DNA of 64,000 bases from Symbiodinium natans. Lineage: Eukaryota > Sar > Dinophyceae > Suessiales > Symbiodiniaceae. The notes beneath the pieces were generated by a model. It saw only the letters and a program-made list of their open reading frames with translations, was not told the DNA's origin and did not search any database. Of the stretch, positions 29,939 through 42,489 are shown piece after piece. How positions within the stretch are numbered: position 1 is the stretch's first letter; every line of letters starts with the position of its first letter. The position numbers and the translations under genes are program-made. The stretch lies in NCBI GenBank assembly GCA_905221605.1, contig CAJNDS010002160.1:1-64000 (forward strand), written 5' to 3'.

Positions 29939-30100
29939 GTCGAAGTAGTTGAACTAGCGATCGCGAGTTTTTGCGCCTTGCAATCTTCCGAGCACGAAAT
30001 GTCCGCCAAGGCGCCTTTGGATCCTGATGGGCAAGACCGTGGTTTCGGCACCAGATTTCGCCGTGGATCGCACATTGTTGTTGATATAGCCTATGGATGA
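29939..30100 (+). CDS. Possible terminal exon, 53 residues
   Basis: GGAGGTCTGCAG precedes a phase-0 frame reading VEVVELAIASFCALQSSEHE, then a charged KAPLDPDGQDRGFGTRFRRG, to a stop. Composition is protein-like and the frame also extends upstream. Family unknown. Confidence 0.4.
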   Translation, partial: VEVVELAIASFCALQSSEHEMSAKAPLDPDGQDRGFGTRFRRGSHIVVDIAYG

Positions 30101-30161
30101 AAGCTTTTGGCGGCGCAGTGTTGTTTTGTCTTGGTTTGGGTGACATGTCGTACAGTCACTC

Positions 30162-30182
30162 TGTGTGTGTGTGTGTGTGTGT
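30162..30182 (+). repeat. (TG)n microsatellite
   Basis: About ten TG units. Confidence 0.95.
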
Positions 30183-30237
30183 TTATGTCTATGTATTCAG
30201 GATTTATATTTTTCTGACGTTATCTTGACAACCGAGA

Positions 30238-30333
30238 ATGTCGCCAGCACACAGTGAGTTCAATGCAGGGAAGCCTTACGAAGCAATGGAAGCAACAGCT
30301 GACGGTGCTTGGGGAAGTGCTGAACATGTTTGA
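30238..30333 (+). CDS. Small ORF, 31 residues, doubtful
   Basis: ATG at 30238 opens MSPAHSEFNAGKPYEAMEAT and ends at TGA. Composition is protein-like. It could be an exon fragment; nothing else supports it. Confidence 0.2.
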   Translation: MSPAHSEFNAGKPYEAMEATADGAWGSAEHV

Positions 30334-31105
30334 ACACACAGCATTGGAACACCGTACAGTTTTTGTTCAAAGCAGTCGGCAGTCTTGTTTAGAGCGAAGG
30401 CTTTGTTTCGATAGCACAAATCTAGTGCTCAGGTCCACGGGGAAATGGGAAGCCACAGGCCGCAGTTAATGCAGTGGTAATGAATGCACTTGGAGCACGG
30501 AAGAGCTTTGGCCGGTAGCGTGAGACTCAGTGCTACGTTCCACTTGGTAAACAGATTTCCCCACGTGCAGTAGATGTTAGACAGCTTTTCCCAGCTCCAA
30601 CTTAGCAGGCTAACCAACCCTGGCGCCAAAGGCGCAATCGGACGTGGTGATCCGTCGCAGAGCTTGGGTTTCCTACTTGTGCATGTGGAAGCGGCAGAAA
30701 ACGTGACCACTTTCCATGCAAAGCCGCTATTCTTATAGGCCTCAACACGCTTAGCCTCCCCAAGCCGTCTCTCCTGTGGAGGCGTAGGCAAATGGTAGCT
30801 GTGGTAGGTTTTGGTCTTGCAAAAAGTGGCAAAAAAACTCATCTGCGCATTTGGAGACCCCGGCGAGTTTAGCCGCCATTCGGTGAAGTTACTTTATGCG
30901 AAATGCGAAAGATTAAAGAGCTGATGTTGTGCTGAGCTCGTGCTGATTGGTACTCCGTGCGGATGCTTTCGCTTGATGTTCTTGCATGTCACGTGTTTCT
31001 AGCCTCGCAAGTACAGGAGGACACGGAGTCCTGGACGCTTTCCTAGGCCAAGGTAAGCTCTCCTGTCGAAAAGCCCCGAATATGCCTGGCAAGCGCTTCT
31101 TTGTT

Positions 31106-31192
31106 CATGACCGACATATACATCTAATGCAAATACACAAATATTACATATACACATTTTGTATATCTATCTACATAATATGTGTATGCTAG
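31106..31192 (+). repeat. AT-rich TATACA/ATATAC tract
   Basis: Low-complexity sequence of ATATAC, TATCTA and ACAAAT words. Confidence 0.7.
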
Positions 31193-31579
31193 TGCCTTGT
31201 GCTTCCTTCAGTCGCGATCGTTGCATCGATGCCACCTATGCTGCTATCACAGATTCGAGACTTTGCAGCACTTATACCAAGCACCACCCGAGCTGCTCGG
31301 AAGAAATGCGGCGCACTACGACAGTAGGTGTTGGCATGACTAAGACAAATTCTCAAGGATTCCACTAGTGGCACTTTGAATGCTAAATGTGCAAGCTGCT
31401 AGGCGAATTTGGGTGCACTTGCTGACTGCTAGTGCTACATGGCTACGTTATGTCTCAGCTTTGTTCAAGTATGTTCTCTACACCTACGGCTTATCATTTC
31501 GTGACTGGATCGGCTCAGCAGATCGTCGAGTAGCACTCTTTCGCAGCCCGCCGCTGGGTGTGCTTCTCAGCCGGTGCAG

Positions 31580-31765
31580 AGTGCAGACCATGCGGACGTC
31601 AGGCAGACCTCGTCCATCTTAACCCTGCCTTGGCCAGATTTTCATTTGTTCATCCAGCAATTAGGTTCCACTTCAGCAAAGGCCATGACAGCATCAGATT
31701 GCATGAATGTCCATCGTGTACTGAACTTCTTGTTGACTGTTGCTGGTGCTAAGGGTGTTTACTAA
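31580..31765 (+). CDS. Possible terminal exon, 61 residues
   Basis: Acceptor CTTCTCAGCCGGTGCAG, then phase 0: SADHADVRQTSSILTLPWPD, a helical segment FHLFIQQLGSTSAKAMT, and NVHRVLNFLLTVAGAKGVY to a TAA. Sustained protein-like composition supports it. Family unknown. Confidence 0.4.
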   Translation, partial: SADHADVRQTSSILTLPWPDFHLFIQQLGSTSAKAMTASDCMNVHRVLNFLLTVAGAKGVY

Positions 31766-32292
31766 ACCAAAGTTTCGATCGGAAGGCCCACAACTTTAAA
31801 CCTCGCTGAGTCCGTCACCTCAAGCCCAGGTGTGGGTTACGAAAGGGATGGCCAGAGTGCAGAAGGTAGGGAGGGAGGCCAGCCTGGTCAGAGGGAGCGC
31901 CTGGATGGTTTGGGGTCAGGCATTCGAGCGCTTCGGGACGCGAGAGACCTGATTGCCGCCTGATTGCCATGTATTGCTTTGGGTCTAAGCCAAAGCACCT
32001 GCTCAGCACAATGGTGTCTAGCCACCTAATGACTGTACAGGAGGCAATCTTGCCGCCGAGAAGCTCCATCACAAAGGGCCAGAGGGTGGGTCGGCTAAAG
32101 CCACATGGTCGGGGTAGATCAGGTCACCTGTTCTAAGACCCGGCCCGATGTACCATGCCATCCCGGATGTTTGCCAGATACCAGTCTCAGCATCCGTCGA
32201 GCGTGGGGGGGCCAAGCTTTCAGGGCTTTGACGGGTGAAGTTTGCATGTCGGGTCTGTCGAGGCAGTGTCCTCCGCGGTGGTGATAGGTTCG

Positions 32293-32322
32293 TCATATAT
32301 ATATATATGTATATACATATAG
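32293..32322. repeat. (AT)n palindromic microsatellite
   Basis: ATATAT repeat with TGTATATACA, self-complementary. Confidence 0.9.
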
Positions 32323-32959
32323 GGCGTCAGCTGCATGGACGAAGATAGCAACGGGATGCATATCTTCAAGCATGGAAACACCATCAACACAGAATCGACC
32401 AGGGCCAGCAGCTGTCCCAGCCATTGCACCAATGGTACTACTGTGCCTTGAAACTAGCTATGTAGGTTTTGGGCTTTCAAGATAGTGCCCAAATCAGGCT
32501 TAGATGAGAGTTGCGACTGATTCCCCTGCCGGCAACTGTTTGCTGCAATGGTTGGCTGGAGGCTTCGAAGTTGTTGATGCTGGCAGTGGACACGATGTCC
32601 TCAGCAAAGGCTTAGATGTGCAACCTGCTTGCTTAAGGGTGCGTCCAAATGCCTCGCAGGAAGCCAGAGACTTCCGTTTGACATTTGACATTGGCATGAG
32701 CAGCGGGACAATACATTAGTTGGCAGGGAAGGTCTGATACGACAGTCCTTCATTAGACGCGAAGGGCAAGGCCGCTAGGTTCGCAGGTTCTGCAAAATAG
32801 CCGTCGTCTTCCGGATATGGAGGAAGCACCGCTAGGTTGCACGAAGCCATGTCAAGTACGCTTCAAGTGTCTGCAGCCAGGCAGTGAAGGCAAGGGTCTC
32901 ACTGGTAAAGACTGGACAGCATGTGGTGCGCAACCCAGTCCGTGTTGTGTCTTTGGCAG

Positions 32960-33112
32960 TCCATGTCTCTTGGCTGTAAACATACTAAACGTGTTCAGCT
33001 TGCTGTCCTGGGGCGGGTTCTGGCTACCCGGGTATGCGCAGGGAGTAGGTCAGGTTCTGTGGACTGCAAAATCACATCGACTGACCGCTTCATACTTCCT
33101 GCCTCATCATAA
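32960..33112 (+). CDS. Possible terminal exon, 50 residues
   Basis: Acceptor CCGTGTTGTGTCTTTGGCAG, then phase 0: SMSLGCKHTKRVQLAVLGRV, later SGSVDCKITSTDRFILPASS and a TAA stop. Basic and protein-like. Family unknown. Confidence 0.4.
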   Translation, partial: SMSLGCKHTKRVQLAVLGRVLATRVCAGSRSGSVDCKITSTDRFILPASS

Positions 33113-34150
33113 CATGCAACGAGATTATCAAACACAAAAACCTCAATGTTGCTGAGCTGCTTAAAGGTCTTTGCACGAACAGGCCTGAAGGCAGCAGCTG
33201 TCCTCGTGATTCCTGACATAGGGCCAAGAAGTATACAAAGCCGCCCAAATTCTGATCCGTGCGTTTGCGGCATGAAATACGCCCAACACAAGCTGTGAAC
33301 AAACTCTGCTGATGGACAAAAGCACCGTGTGCCACAACCAACTGCCGGTCAACGAAATCTCCGCATGTCCTTCTTCTTTGAAGGAGCTGCAAATGCTCGG
33401 CAATTGATTTTCAAGGTGTAAAAATCCAAGTCCAACTGCCAGTCCTCCCCCCGTCCCCAGCGGCTCCTTTCAAACCGGACATGGAGGGGAGCCGTTTATC
33501 AAGGGTCCGAGCTGCATTGTAAACACGTTTGGGGATGCGGAGGGGTGTGTGGTGGCCACGATGCGCCGCACGGAAAAAAGTTGGGTTTTAAGGTGTGCCG
33601 TTACAAGCCACCCACAGCAACGTTTTGACGTTCGCTGAAGCCGCTCAAGTTTGATGCCCCTGCAATCTCGGGGAGGCATGCATTGTATCCTCAATCAAGT
33701 TGGGACACACAACTCGCAAGGACTACATCATTCGAGTCTTCTTCGAGGGCCAGTTGGGGACTCGACACACTGCTCCACGAATTTTGACAATCAGTCCTTC
33801 TTAAGCGGAATTCTCTTGGCAGGCAGCAGGAAGGGGCCGGTAGCCACCGCATCTTTTTGGGTTTTCTTATTTGTTTTTCTTCGGGAAGGATCGTAACGGC
33901 TGGTTTACGGTGATTGCTGCCTGCGGGCAGAAGCTTGACTACTCCCATTCCAACGGTGAGCATGTTGAACAAGGCTGTCGTAGTCTCAGCTCAGAGATGC
34001 ATCAGCTAAACCCCTTCTCAGAGGATCGCTGGTTGTGGGTGTTTTGCACAGTGTTGTCTTATACATCAAGCTCAGTAGGCGTGTCTATTCTGGGCAGCAG
34101 ACAACAAGCCTTTCGGAACCTCTTTGGACTTTTTCTGTCTTGGTGCACTG

Positions 34151-34198
34151 AGGTCGTGGACCGTGACCAGACGGTACAATGAGTTCGCAGCTCTTTTC
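34151..34198 (+). CDS. Possible PX-domain exon fragment
   Basis: The frame reads SWTVTRRYNEFAALFD. W-x-V-x-R-R-Y-x-E/D-F-x2-L is the core of the phosphoinositide-binding PX domain, whose RRY basic residues contact the lipid head group. A pyrimidine-rich tract and an AG precede it and a GT follows at about 34199. The rest of the domain was not found nearby, so this may be an isolated or decayed exon. The frame stays open to 34348, but the later part is less protein-like. Confidence 0.35.
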
Positions 34199-34348
34199 GA
34201 TGTCTGGGCCTTAAGCCCGTTCGACCGGTACAGCAAACACTTGGCTCTCGATCTTGCATTGGCCTGCCGTTCTGGGCGCTGCAAAACCACGGATCCTAAT
34301 GTATTGTTGAGATCGCTTCCACATTCAGGACATCCTTTTGCTTTCTAG

Positions 34349-36129
34349 TCCAGCTTGCAGGCCAGCTCGCATACACTCAGTTGCTGTGGCTCCAAGAGAC
34401 GGCTAACCCCCTGACTTCATGGCACGACTCGGCTCTTTTCACGTTGAACTTGCATCTCCATAGCTCTGCCGGCCGAGACCTTGAAGAACAAGTTGGCATC
34501 CGTCCCAGCAATGCCTTCGAAGTCTTCGTCTTAGATTGCCCGCAGTTAGAAGGGTTCTAGGGCAGAGCGGCTTTGAGCCGTCTTTGGCAGCTTCGGCGCA
34601 TTGAAGGGTCGCATTGCGGTTTGTGCAGAAAAGTCATGCGGAGACAGACTGCCTTGTCCTTACTCAACATCTTCAGTACTCTAGACCTGTATCCTCGAAT
34701 GCTCAGCTCGAAACCCAAACGCTATGAACAGACCCCTTTGCCGGCGAGCCAAGGTCAATGGTCAGACAGCCGCGTGCCCAGCAGGGAAGCTTGCTTGCTT
34801 GCTTCTTGCTCGGGCATTGCATGAAGGCCCACCAACAAGCTAACCAGATCAGGGAGCAATGCAAGAGGCAGAAAGAAAAGGCGAAACAAGGGGACGGCAC
34901 GAGAATGAGAGAGGAAATCAACCCAAATGAAGGAATCAAGAAGTTGTCGGATTGTGGCACACGGCACAACCGTGATTCTTCGGCGCATGTGTTGCTTCGC
35001 GGCTTTGCTTCTTCGGGTTCCCCACTTCACCCAGCTTTCTTGTGGGAGTTGTGGTAGATCCTTGAACAAGAAGTAGACCTGCCTAAACCCGAAACCTTAA
35101 ACCCCAGTAAACCCCAGTGGATCCTTGAAGTGGGGGTGATTTTGGGGTTTAGAAATGGCGCAGTGGAAGGCTTCTTTCAGTGTTCGCCATCCAAGATCCG
35201 AGGTTTGCGCCAGAATACCTGGAAGCACGAAAGAATGGGCTTAGCTCCTTTCTGAGGGAAGTGTGCAGAAGGCCTGGTCAAAACTGCGTCATGTCTTGCT
35301 GAAGTCGGGTTAGGCGTCGGCAAGCGTCTTGTCGGGTGGCTTTTGCTGACTTCCATCATGCACGGGCTCCAGTTCAGGGCAGTGGTGTAGGTTGCAGATC
35401 AATTGCGGAAGCAGATTGCATGGTTATTGACAGAAATCCGGGCAGTGGCAACTGCACAGGCGGCTTTTACAGACTTGCCACATGAGGCCTTGCAAGCATG
35501 TAGCTGCGTAGCTACGCGTCGCTTTCAGGAAGCTTGTCCATGTTCATCTGTGTGCCGTAGTACTAGTGCTGTTTCTACTTGGCAGCTCAGGGCGCAAGTA
35601 TATCTTTCCAGGAAATCTACCCTAATACATCTAGCTAAGTTCAACAATCATCAGCACACTGCGCAAGGCGGGATGCGGTCAATTGCCGCGAAGTGCAGGA
35701 CTTGGGGTCTATGTAGGGTTCTTGGAATATCAGAGGGCCCTGTTGATATCGGCTGCTCCCTGGTGCTCTTGATAATATATATGAACCTGACCTTGCAAGG
35801 CCGAGTTGTGAGATACCTGGAGCCTGCAGATAAACCCACAGTCTTTAACTTTAACCCAGGCCTATACACATTGTGCAACCTCGGGCTTAAAAGCTTCGAC
35901 TGAATCTAGGGCAGATAGGGTCCCACGAAATGTACAGAGATGCAACCTGAGCAGGATTTCTTGCTGCTTCGAAACCGCGTCTGAGCCTCAGCGACTTGTT
36001 CCCCGCCAGAGTGCGACCGAACGGGTACAGCTCGGACCAGCAACCCTTAAGAGGTTTCAGATTGATACAATACATCGTAGGCCCAAGATCCGAGTAGAGC
36101 CGGGGGCGGGGGCGGGGGTGTGGGGATGG
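34349..36129. other. No gene confidently placed
   Basis: One weak exon-like frame begins at about 35403 after TTGCAG and reads RKQIAWLLTEIRAVATAQAAF, a helix. An imperfect inverted repeat of TAAACCCCA lies at 35098-35153. A GGGGGCGGGGGCGGGGG tract is at about 36103-36119. Confidence 0.35.
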
Positions 36130-36330
36130 TGTCGTAGGGTGCCCTTCGTTGACTCTGAGGTTCCCTCCCTGGCGCAGCCCGATGCATCTGAACCCGCCTT
36201 CCGGCAAAGACTTTGGGCTCAGCGTTCGGATTTTGCTGAGGTTTTTCGGGCTTTCATGTCGGTGTTTGGCCAGCTTTTGGGGGAACACGGTTGCCAACTG
36301 CGAGCAGAGCCGCAGCTCTGCAGGACTTGA
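36130..36330 (+). CDS. Possible exon, helical peptide
   Basis: The frame reads DSEVPSLAQPDASEPAFRQR, then SDFAEVFRAFMSVFGQLLGE. That alternates acidic linker and amphipathic helix. A GTGTTTGG donor lies inside at about 36260. The acceptor (GTCGTAG) is weak. Unknown gene. Confidence 0.3.
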   Translation, partial: CRRVPFVDSEVPSLAQPDASEPAFRQRLWAQRSDFAEVFRAFMSVFGQLLGEHGCQLRAEPQLCRT

Positions 36331-36534
36331 GGCAAATCGATTGCTTGAGAGTCGGAGCACGAGGCCCCTCAGGGCCCACACCCAGAGATCTCAGAAGGGA
36401 TCCTTGTCATGGTGCGCGCGAGTGTACTCGGGCGTGAGCTGCGCTAACTAAACCTTATAATTAAGAGTGCAAAGCGAGCAGTTGCAAGCTTAAACGTCCG
36501 AATCTGATGCGAGGTCCAGTCGGCGGAAGTGCAG

Positions 36535-36741
36535 GAAGCTTCTTTCGGTTTGTCTCACTTCGAGTACGATGCAGTGCCCCGGCAGAAGCGAGGGTTCGAA
36601 TTGGGTTTAGTTGTAGGTCATCTGGAGAACATGGCTATGGCAACCCACTCGCTGGCAAGCTCCCAAAACTTCCTTTACCCAACTGAATGGCCAGCAAGCC
36701 TTCACTTCCTGCTAGTTCGAGCAGACTGCCTTAGACAGTGA
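36535..36741 (+). CDS. Possible exon, 68 residues
   Basis: After GGAAGTGCAG the frame reads EASFGLSHFEYDAVPRQKRG, then FELGLVVGHLENMAMATH, to a stop at 36741. No family recognised. Confidence 0.25.
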   Translation, partial: EASFGLSHFEYDAVPRQKRGFELGLVVGHLENMAMATHSLASSQNFLYPTEWPASLHFLLVRADCLRQ

Positions 36742-39270
36742 CTGCCATAAGAAGCCAAGCCTGGTGGCGCAGGGTTGGTCTATGGAATGACTAAGGTTCA
36801 AGGTGCCCTTCTTTTGGGCTCTCGTGATTTTTCCTGGAGTTCTCGTGCAGTCCTCGGAATGACCATCTCCAAGTGGTGGTTGTGGAACGACGCGGAGCGG
36901 CCTTGCATGTGCCGCTGGTGACTTTAGACACCTAGCCATGGCTAGGGTCACGTTTTGTCGTCCATTTGCGGTTCAGTCTATTTAGGCTTAGACTTCATGG
37001 AAAGATGTATGTTCATTGAGGGCAGCTTCAGCAGTGCGAGAGTCTCCCGTGCCATCTTGCTGATCTCCTACTGAAAGCAATATATTTTCTCTCGAGGGCC
37101 GGTGCTTTAAACCAACTTGGCATCAAGGAGTGGATACCAAGATCACGTCCAGCCGGCACTTTTCTTGCTTTGCTGCGGCAAGAACAAGCAAACATCGTAC
37201 TGGCGCTTTGAGCTGCAATGCAAAGGTTTGACACCTGCAGTAAATATACACATCCTGTACAGCCTCTTTCACTTGCCTTGTTGCATGTTGGCGATACTTT
37301 CATCGGGACACATTGTTTGACAGTATCCGTGATGAGCAGTGACCCTGGACAGCGGTGGACAGACCCGGTGATACCCCGTGCCAGGAATATCAAGATGCCC
37401 TGGGAGAAGAAAGCTCCCAACTTACCGAGCTCACAGATGTCACTGCTGTGGGCCCAGCCAACCATCGCTGTACTGTTCAGGTTCGCTTTCTCATGTAGTT
37501 GTTCTTAGCAATACTCATGTCTTCAAGGTTTCTGTGCCATGCCAGGCAACCGGGCTCCAGGCTTGTACTCGAAATAGAAAGTCTGCCTGGGATGTACAAT
37601 GATGTGCAGCTTTCAGGGGTTGAGCTGAGAGCCGCACAGTTTTGAGTTTCTGCCCTGTTCTTCCGCTCCGCGAGTTGTGCGAAGATTGCGCACTGTGAGA
37701 GTAGCTCGTGTTCTGCCGGTGAGGGGTTCGGAAGAAGGCTCCCCTATGATGTTGCGGGTCAAATCCACAGCCAGGAGCTTTGGATAGTCAGGTTTTGGAC
37801 GAAGGTGATCAGCACCAGAGCTAGACAAACTGTACCCAAGCAGACCATGCAATAAAAGGATGGGAAATACGTCGCACATGCGCCTCCATTTCGGCTCAAG
37901 CTGGATCTGCATCGCCGCAACCCCTCCATTTCCATCATGTCGGGGGCTCAGTGGCACCAGATTTGAAGAGCATACTTGTGGAGGCTTGGAACCCCAGCTG
38001 CCCTACAAACGTTAGCTGCTCATGGATGAAGGGTTGCGAAACCTGCCTTGATCCAGCACAAAAGGACTTGAGGTACGCAGTCATGGCGCCCTGTATCTGC
38101 AAAATACCGAAGCGATCAGAGCAAACGTGTCGCCACAGCCACCCTTGCACGCGTCCAAGGTAGGGAAGGATGCTGTTGGCTACCTGCTACCCACAGCGGG
38201 TGAGATTTGTACGTATGTCCAGCGTCTTTGAGTTGCCAAGAGGTCGTGCATTACTTTGCTGTGAGGTGTATCTAGAATTCCTTCCTGACTTTGAAAAAAA
38301 CCAATGAATTCCTTCCTGACTTTCAAAAGACCAATGTAGAGCCTGCTTCGGGAACCTATCTGCCGATCTGCAGCTGGCTTCCAGTGTCCCGCAAAGGTTC
38401 CAGGGCAAGTACGCTGGTGCAGATGAGCCAGGCAGCTGGTGGCGGCGCTTTGGCTTGACTTATCGAGTTTGACTCAAATCCGGGTCGGAAATCTGGCGCA
38501 GTCAACCTCAAGCGCCAGATAGCGCCGGTCTGGGCATTCTAGTCACTTTCGAAGAAGTAGACGCATGGCCGCTGCTACTGGTCGTACGTGCACACTTTGC
38601 GGAAGCATGCTCGTCCAAGCACGAAGTGGTAGCGACAAAAGCTTATCGAACTCTCACGGGCATGGCTTAAACGAGCAATAAACGCCCGGTTCAATTGCAA
38701 GGAGGCAACCCTAAGATGATGACACAACTGCATGGTTTGGCCCCTCGCTCTTAGACACACAGAAGGTGCAAGGTGCTGGGTCGGTTGGCATGGCTATGAG
38801 AAAGAGTGTGCTAGCTTGAGAGAGTTCTAGATCGCGCAAGATTTGCAAGCCCGGGATTCTGACTTGTTGGTGAGTGTGAGTCACCAATGGCCAAAAAAGA
38901 CTGGCAGCTCCACATGTCACGTCATCCTGCCGAAGAGCTTGTGCTTGAGGCAAGCCGATGTGAAGGTTTTGTGAGCTCAACCCTGCGCATGAGCCAGGGT
39001 AATGTCGGATGCGCCACTACGATTTCCAAGATACTGTTCAAATGAAGACCAGGTCGGGGACAGGCCTCGCAGTGTATGGGCTACCGATGCCCGGAAGGGC
39101 TTTGAAACCCTCCAGTCAATAGCTAGGCCGAGGCTTCAAGTATTGGCATGATTGCAAGTACGTATTTGCTGCCATTAGGAATGGATGTCGACAGACATAT
39201 GGCAAAGTTGGGGCAGTCCTGCGAAGTTTGAGGCAGTTTGCGGGTTACCCTGTGATTTAAGATCCCTCAG
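36742..39270. other. No gene confidently placed
   Basis: A Cys-rich plus-strand frame at 37951-38163 and a long minus-strand frame at 37028-37465 are both ambiguous. Nothing else stands out apart from the short tandem repeat at 38275. Confidence 0.35.
38275..38336 (+). repeat. Two tandem copies of a 31-bp unit
   Basis: GAATTCCTTCCTGACTTT begins both copies (38275 and 38306). The copies differ at a few bases in the A-rich part. Confidence 0.9.
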
Positions 39271-39459
39271 CCAAGGGTTCTCCGAGCAGCGGGGCTTTTG
39301 GCGGCCACTGCCGCGGCCGCTGCAGCTGCCTGGACAGCCTGGGCTGCAGAAGCCAAGGAGGACTCTATGCTAATTCTTCTTCTAACATCCCAAGCACTGG
39401 GTTGCCCTTCATGCGTTGCTGAAGCACTTGGGGCTCGCAACATACGCGACAATGCGTGA
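39271..39459 (+). CDS. Possible terminal exon with alanine run
   Basis: Acceptor GATTTAAGATCCCTCAG, phase 0: PRVLRAAGLLAATAAAAAAA, then EAKEDSMLILLLTSQALG and a stop. All three frames are partly open because of GC-rich repeats, so the frame choice is uncertain. Confidence 0.28.
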   Translation, partial: PRVLRAAGLLAATAAAAAAAWTAWAAEAKEDSMLILLLTSQALGCPSCVAEALGARNIRDNA

Positions 39460-39940
39460 ACGACATGCAGGAGGGGCCCCGGCTGTGGCCCTATAGACAT
39501 AGGTCCAGTATTGCCGGCTAAAGCTTTTCTGACCGGTAGAATTTAAGAACCTCGACTCCTCGCACCTCGCAAGCCTTTCAGGAGGAGTTACTTCTCACAG
39601 TACTGTCAGAGCTTCGACGCCGTCTGTTTCACGTGGCTCGGGATGTGGCCCTGATCTCGCAGGCAGGTATGCCAGCATGCCACGCTCTGTTCCTCTGCGT
39701 GTGTGCTAGTTTGACAGGTATTCTGTATGGCCCTGTAGACTCTGTAGCGTGCTGCCTGCACTGGGTAAAGTGAAGCGTCAACGTGCGGATGAGAGACTTG
39801 TCTGCTGCGCTAGTGCCTTGGATTGCTATTTCGGAAACATGGCTCGTGCAGGACCTTGTGCAAGCTATGTTACTCTGTGGGTGACTGATCAGCTTTCTCT
39901 GTCAGCTAAGTGGCTTCTACCTCTGAGATTAACCACGCAG

Positions 39941-40027
39941 GATGTCCGCCAGCATCTCAAAGCGCAGGGGGTCCACATTGACGAAGAACAGCTGCGCCCG
40001 GGCTCCCAGGAATTTCTAGCAGCCTGA
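39941..40027 (+). CDS. Possible terminal exon, 28 residues
   Basis: Acceptor CTACCTCTGAGATTAACCACGCAG, then AG/G with phase 0: DVRQHLKAQGVHIDEEQLRP, then GSQEFLAA and TGA. The composition is strongly protein-like. Confidence 0.42.
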   Translation, partial: DVRQHLKAQGVHIDEEQLRPGSQEFLAA

Positions 40028-42424
40028 ACACTTGACCAGGGTGGCCGGAAAAGCCAATGGCGGTGCCTGATCAACTTGGGCTCCAACCCCAGGCATTGGC
40101 ACCGCATGGTTCCGTAGTTTGGTCAGATGGGTGTCGTCTACTGTAGCACAAGTGGAGGCACAGAGGCCCTCAGTACTCAACGGCCAAAAGCCATCAACAA
40201 TCGATCCCAAGCAAAATGCTTCATCAATGCTTTGTCCTTCAGCCCCTTCGGTAGCCAGCGCCCGCTGGGATATCCAGCCTGGCGTTCCGGTAAACACAGG
40301 GTAAACAGACGATACAGTGGCAGCGAGAGCAGGACATTGGGCCCAAGTCACAAGTCAGAGCATGACTTCAGTGTGCATTTCTGCATTGACTAATCAAGCC
40401 TTGACTTACAGTCCAAGTCGCTGCAGTGCAACCGAGGGAAGGAGTTGGCAGTCGAGTGCCCTGATCTCAGCTATTCCGATTCAGGCAGCTTCAGACAGAT
40501 GAGCTAAGTTGTTGTACATAATCATGAATATACTAGAATGATAATATGATAACAAGACAATAGATGATTTGTAACGAATCACGGCGACGGTGCTTGAACT
40601 TAATTCCTGCCTGTCAACATCACTTAAGAACTGGCGCGGTATAAGGCTATCATCAAAGAGGATAAACACACGATATCCAAACTCAGACTTCATATTACTC
40701 CAGCCCAGCGACCCACCACCTCTGCAAAGCCCTGTGGCTTGAGGTCGCATCTCGGAGAAGTTCAAGATCATTCAGGCCAGCCTCTTGCCCAGGTGGTGTT
40801 CCGTGTAATTCATTGCAAATACGCCTTGATTACTGAAGACAGGCTTGAATCAAACCTGGCCTGACTCAAACTCGTGTTTCTGGAGCGCTGCTTGACCATG
40901 CCTGAAAGACGGAGAAGGGAGTGGGTTGGTGGGGAGCCGTAAGGACCGTTAGGAGAGAGGGTCCTCTGACACGGATAGCTTCTTTCCTCTGACACGGATA
41001 GCTTCTTTCAACTCATCATCTCGTACTGAATCAGTTTTCTTGCCCTGTCGCCCTCTGCTTGCTTCCATCCATGAGTGTCCGTGACAGAGTTTCCGCTCCT
41101 GAGAGATCATGGCTGAGGGCATTTTGCTCACGGACGTTAAAGCTTGTCACTATGAAGGTAACATTGTGCTCAAGACTGCTCATTGTCGTATTGGCGTGGT
41201 ACTGGTTTGACTGTGTTCACGGCTCCTAGCTTAAGCTCATGGACTGCGACAGCAACCTTGCGCTCATGGACATGAATTGTATACTGTAGCGGTTTTAGGC
41301 CTACGACCCACGCACATTCGTGTGGGTCAGCGAGAGTGATGTTTCGCTCAGGGTTCCTAGGGGTCCATGACCAAAAGTGAATGCTGCCGCAGTCAGGTAG
41401 TTGCTTGAACGCCGTTCATCTGGGATATGTTTCTGGGTGGGCATGACGGCGTGGCCCAGATGCCTCATACTGAACATTGTCGAGGATGAGCTTCTTCCGC
41501 AAGAATCTCACATGTGAGGGTCGAAATCAAGCTCGAGTGCAGGCAGAGGTGCTGAAGTCCTTCGGCTGCGGCGCGGACACGATAGCCACAGTGACGGAGG
41601 GGACCGCAGAGGCAATCGCTGTTGGCCCGATCATTCCATAAACAGGTCGTCGGGTCACTATGCACGGCCGATTGAATCGATTGATGCCTTATCTTGAGCG
41701 CAAGGCAAAGCCACATGAAGACTTTGCAAGTCTCCTGAACGCATGATGCTCCAAATATATGTTTGGGTCATAGTGCATCATAGGATTTCCGATTTCCTTT
41801 CGTGGTCTAGGGCCAGGGTGTGCAGACGGTCAGACGGGTGTGCGGGTGGGTCCGGCAGGAAGTTCGAAGCTATGTGGCAACCTGGCAGCATCGACGCATG
41901 CAACGTGCCGAATGCGGATTTGCCCTGCACGGATAGAACAGAGTCGTACGGTCTGAAGCAGAATGGGGCCGGGCCACGGGCAAAGACATAATGCGGACTT
42001 TCTCTGCACACAGGAGTGTAGCTGCGCATCACGACCAAGGAAGCTAACAAGCAGATGTTGACCGATGCTCTTGGAGGTTCGCGCTCTGGCCATGGCGTGT
42101 GAACAAATTGAGCTGCTATCGGTCAGCCCCCCTGCCCAAGATTTCATGCCCACATTTTGCTTGACTGAGACATTCTTCTCGTGTTCAAAGTTCTGCAACT
42201 GCTAGTGCACGCAGTTTTTTCAAGCAATACATATTCATGCTCGTGGCTTCTCGCTCAAGACTGGTAAAAAAAGAATTCCCAACCAGAATCTGGCTGAGAA
42301 TTCACAAAAGGGAGAGAACACAGTTTTTGAGACTGTTTCGCACTTGTGCGGCACCAAGTTTTTGGGGACAAGAAGGCAGTTCAGGGCCTCTAGACTGCGA
42401 AAAGATTGTGCTGTCCTTCAAATG
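40028..42424. other. No gene seen, one short tandem duplication
   Basis: Frames are short or contradictory on the two strands. Confidence 0.4.
40963..41008 (+). repeat. Two perfect tandem copies of a 23-bp unit
   Basis: CCTCTGACACGGATAGCTTC... occurs at 40963 and 40986 without mismatch. Confidence 0.95.
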
Positions 42425-42485
42425 GAAACGAGGGTGGTGGGGGACACCATGGGGGTGGGGTGGGGCGTGGGGGGACGGGGACACC
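42425..42485 (+). repeat. G-rich tract
   Basis: Repeated GGGGTGGGG-type words across 60 bp; quadruplex-prone. Confidence 0.75.
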
Positions 42486-42489
42486 AAGC

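Noticed and set aside
35081-35160. Interstitial telomere repeat (AAACCCC / TTTAGGG-like words)
   Set aside because: Only two or three imperfect units in opposite orientation; more a short inverted repeat than telomeric sequence.
36585-36620. tRNA-like T-arm word GGGTTCGAATT
   Set aside because: No matching acceptor stem, D-arm or anticodon arm could be found around it.
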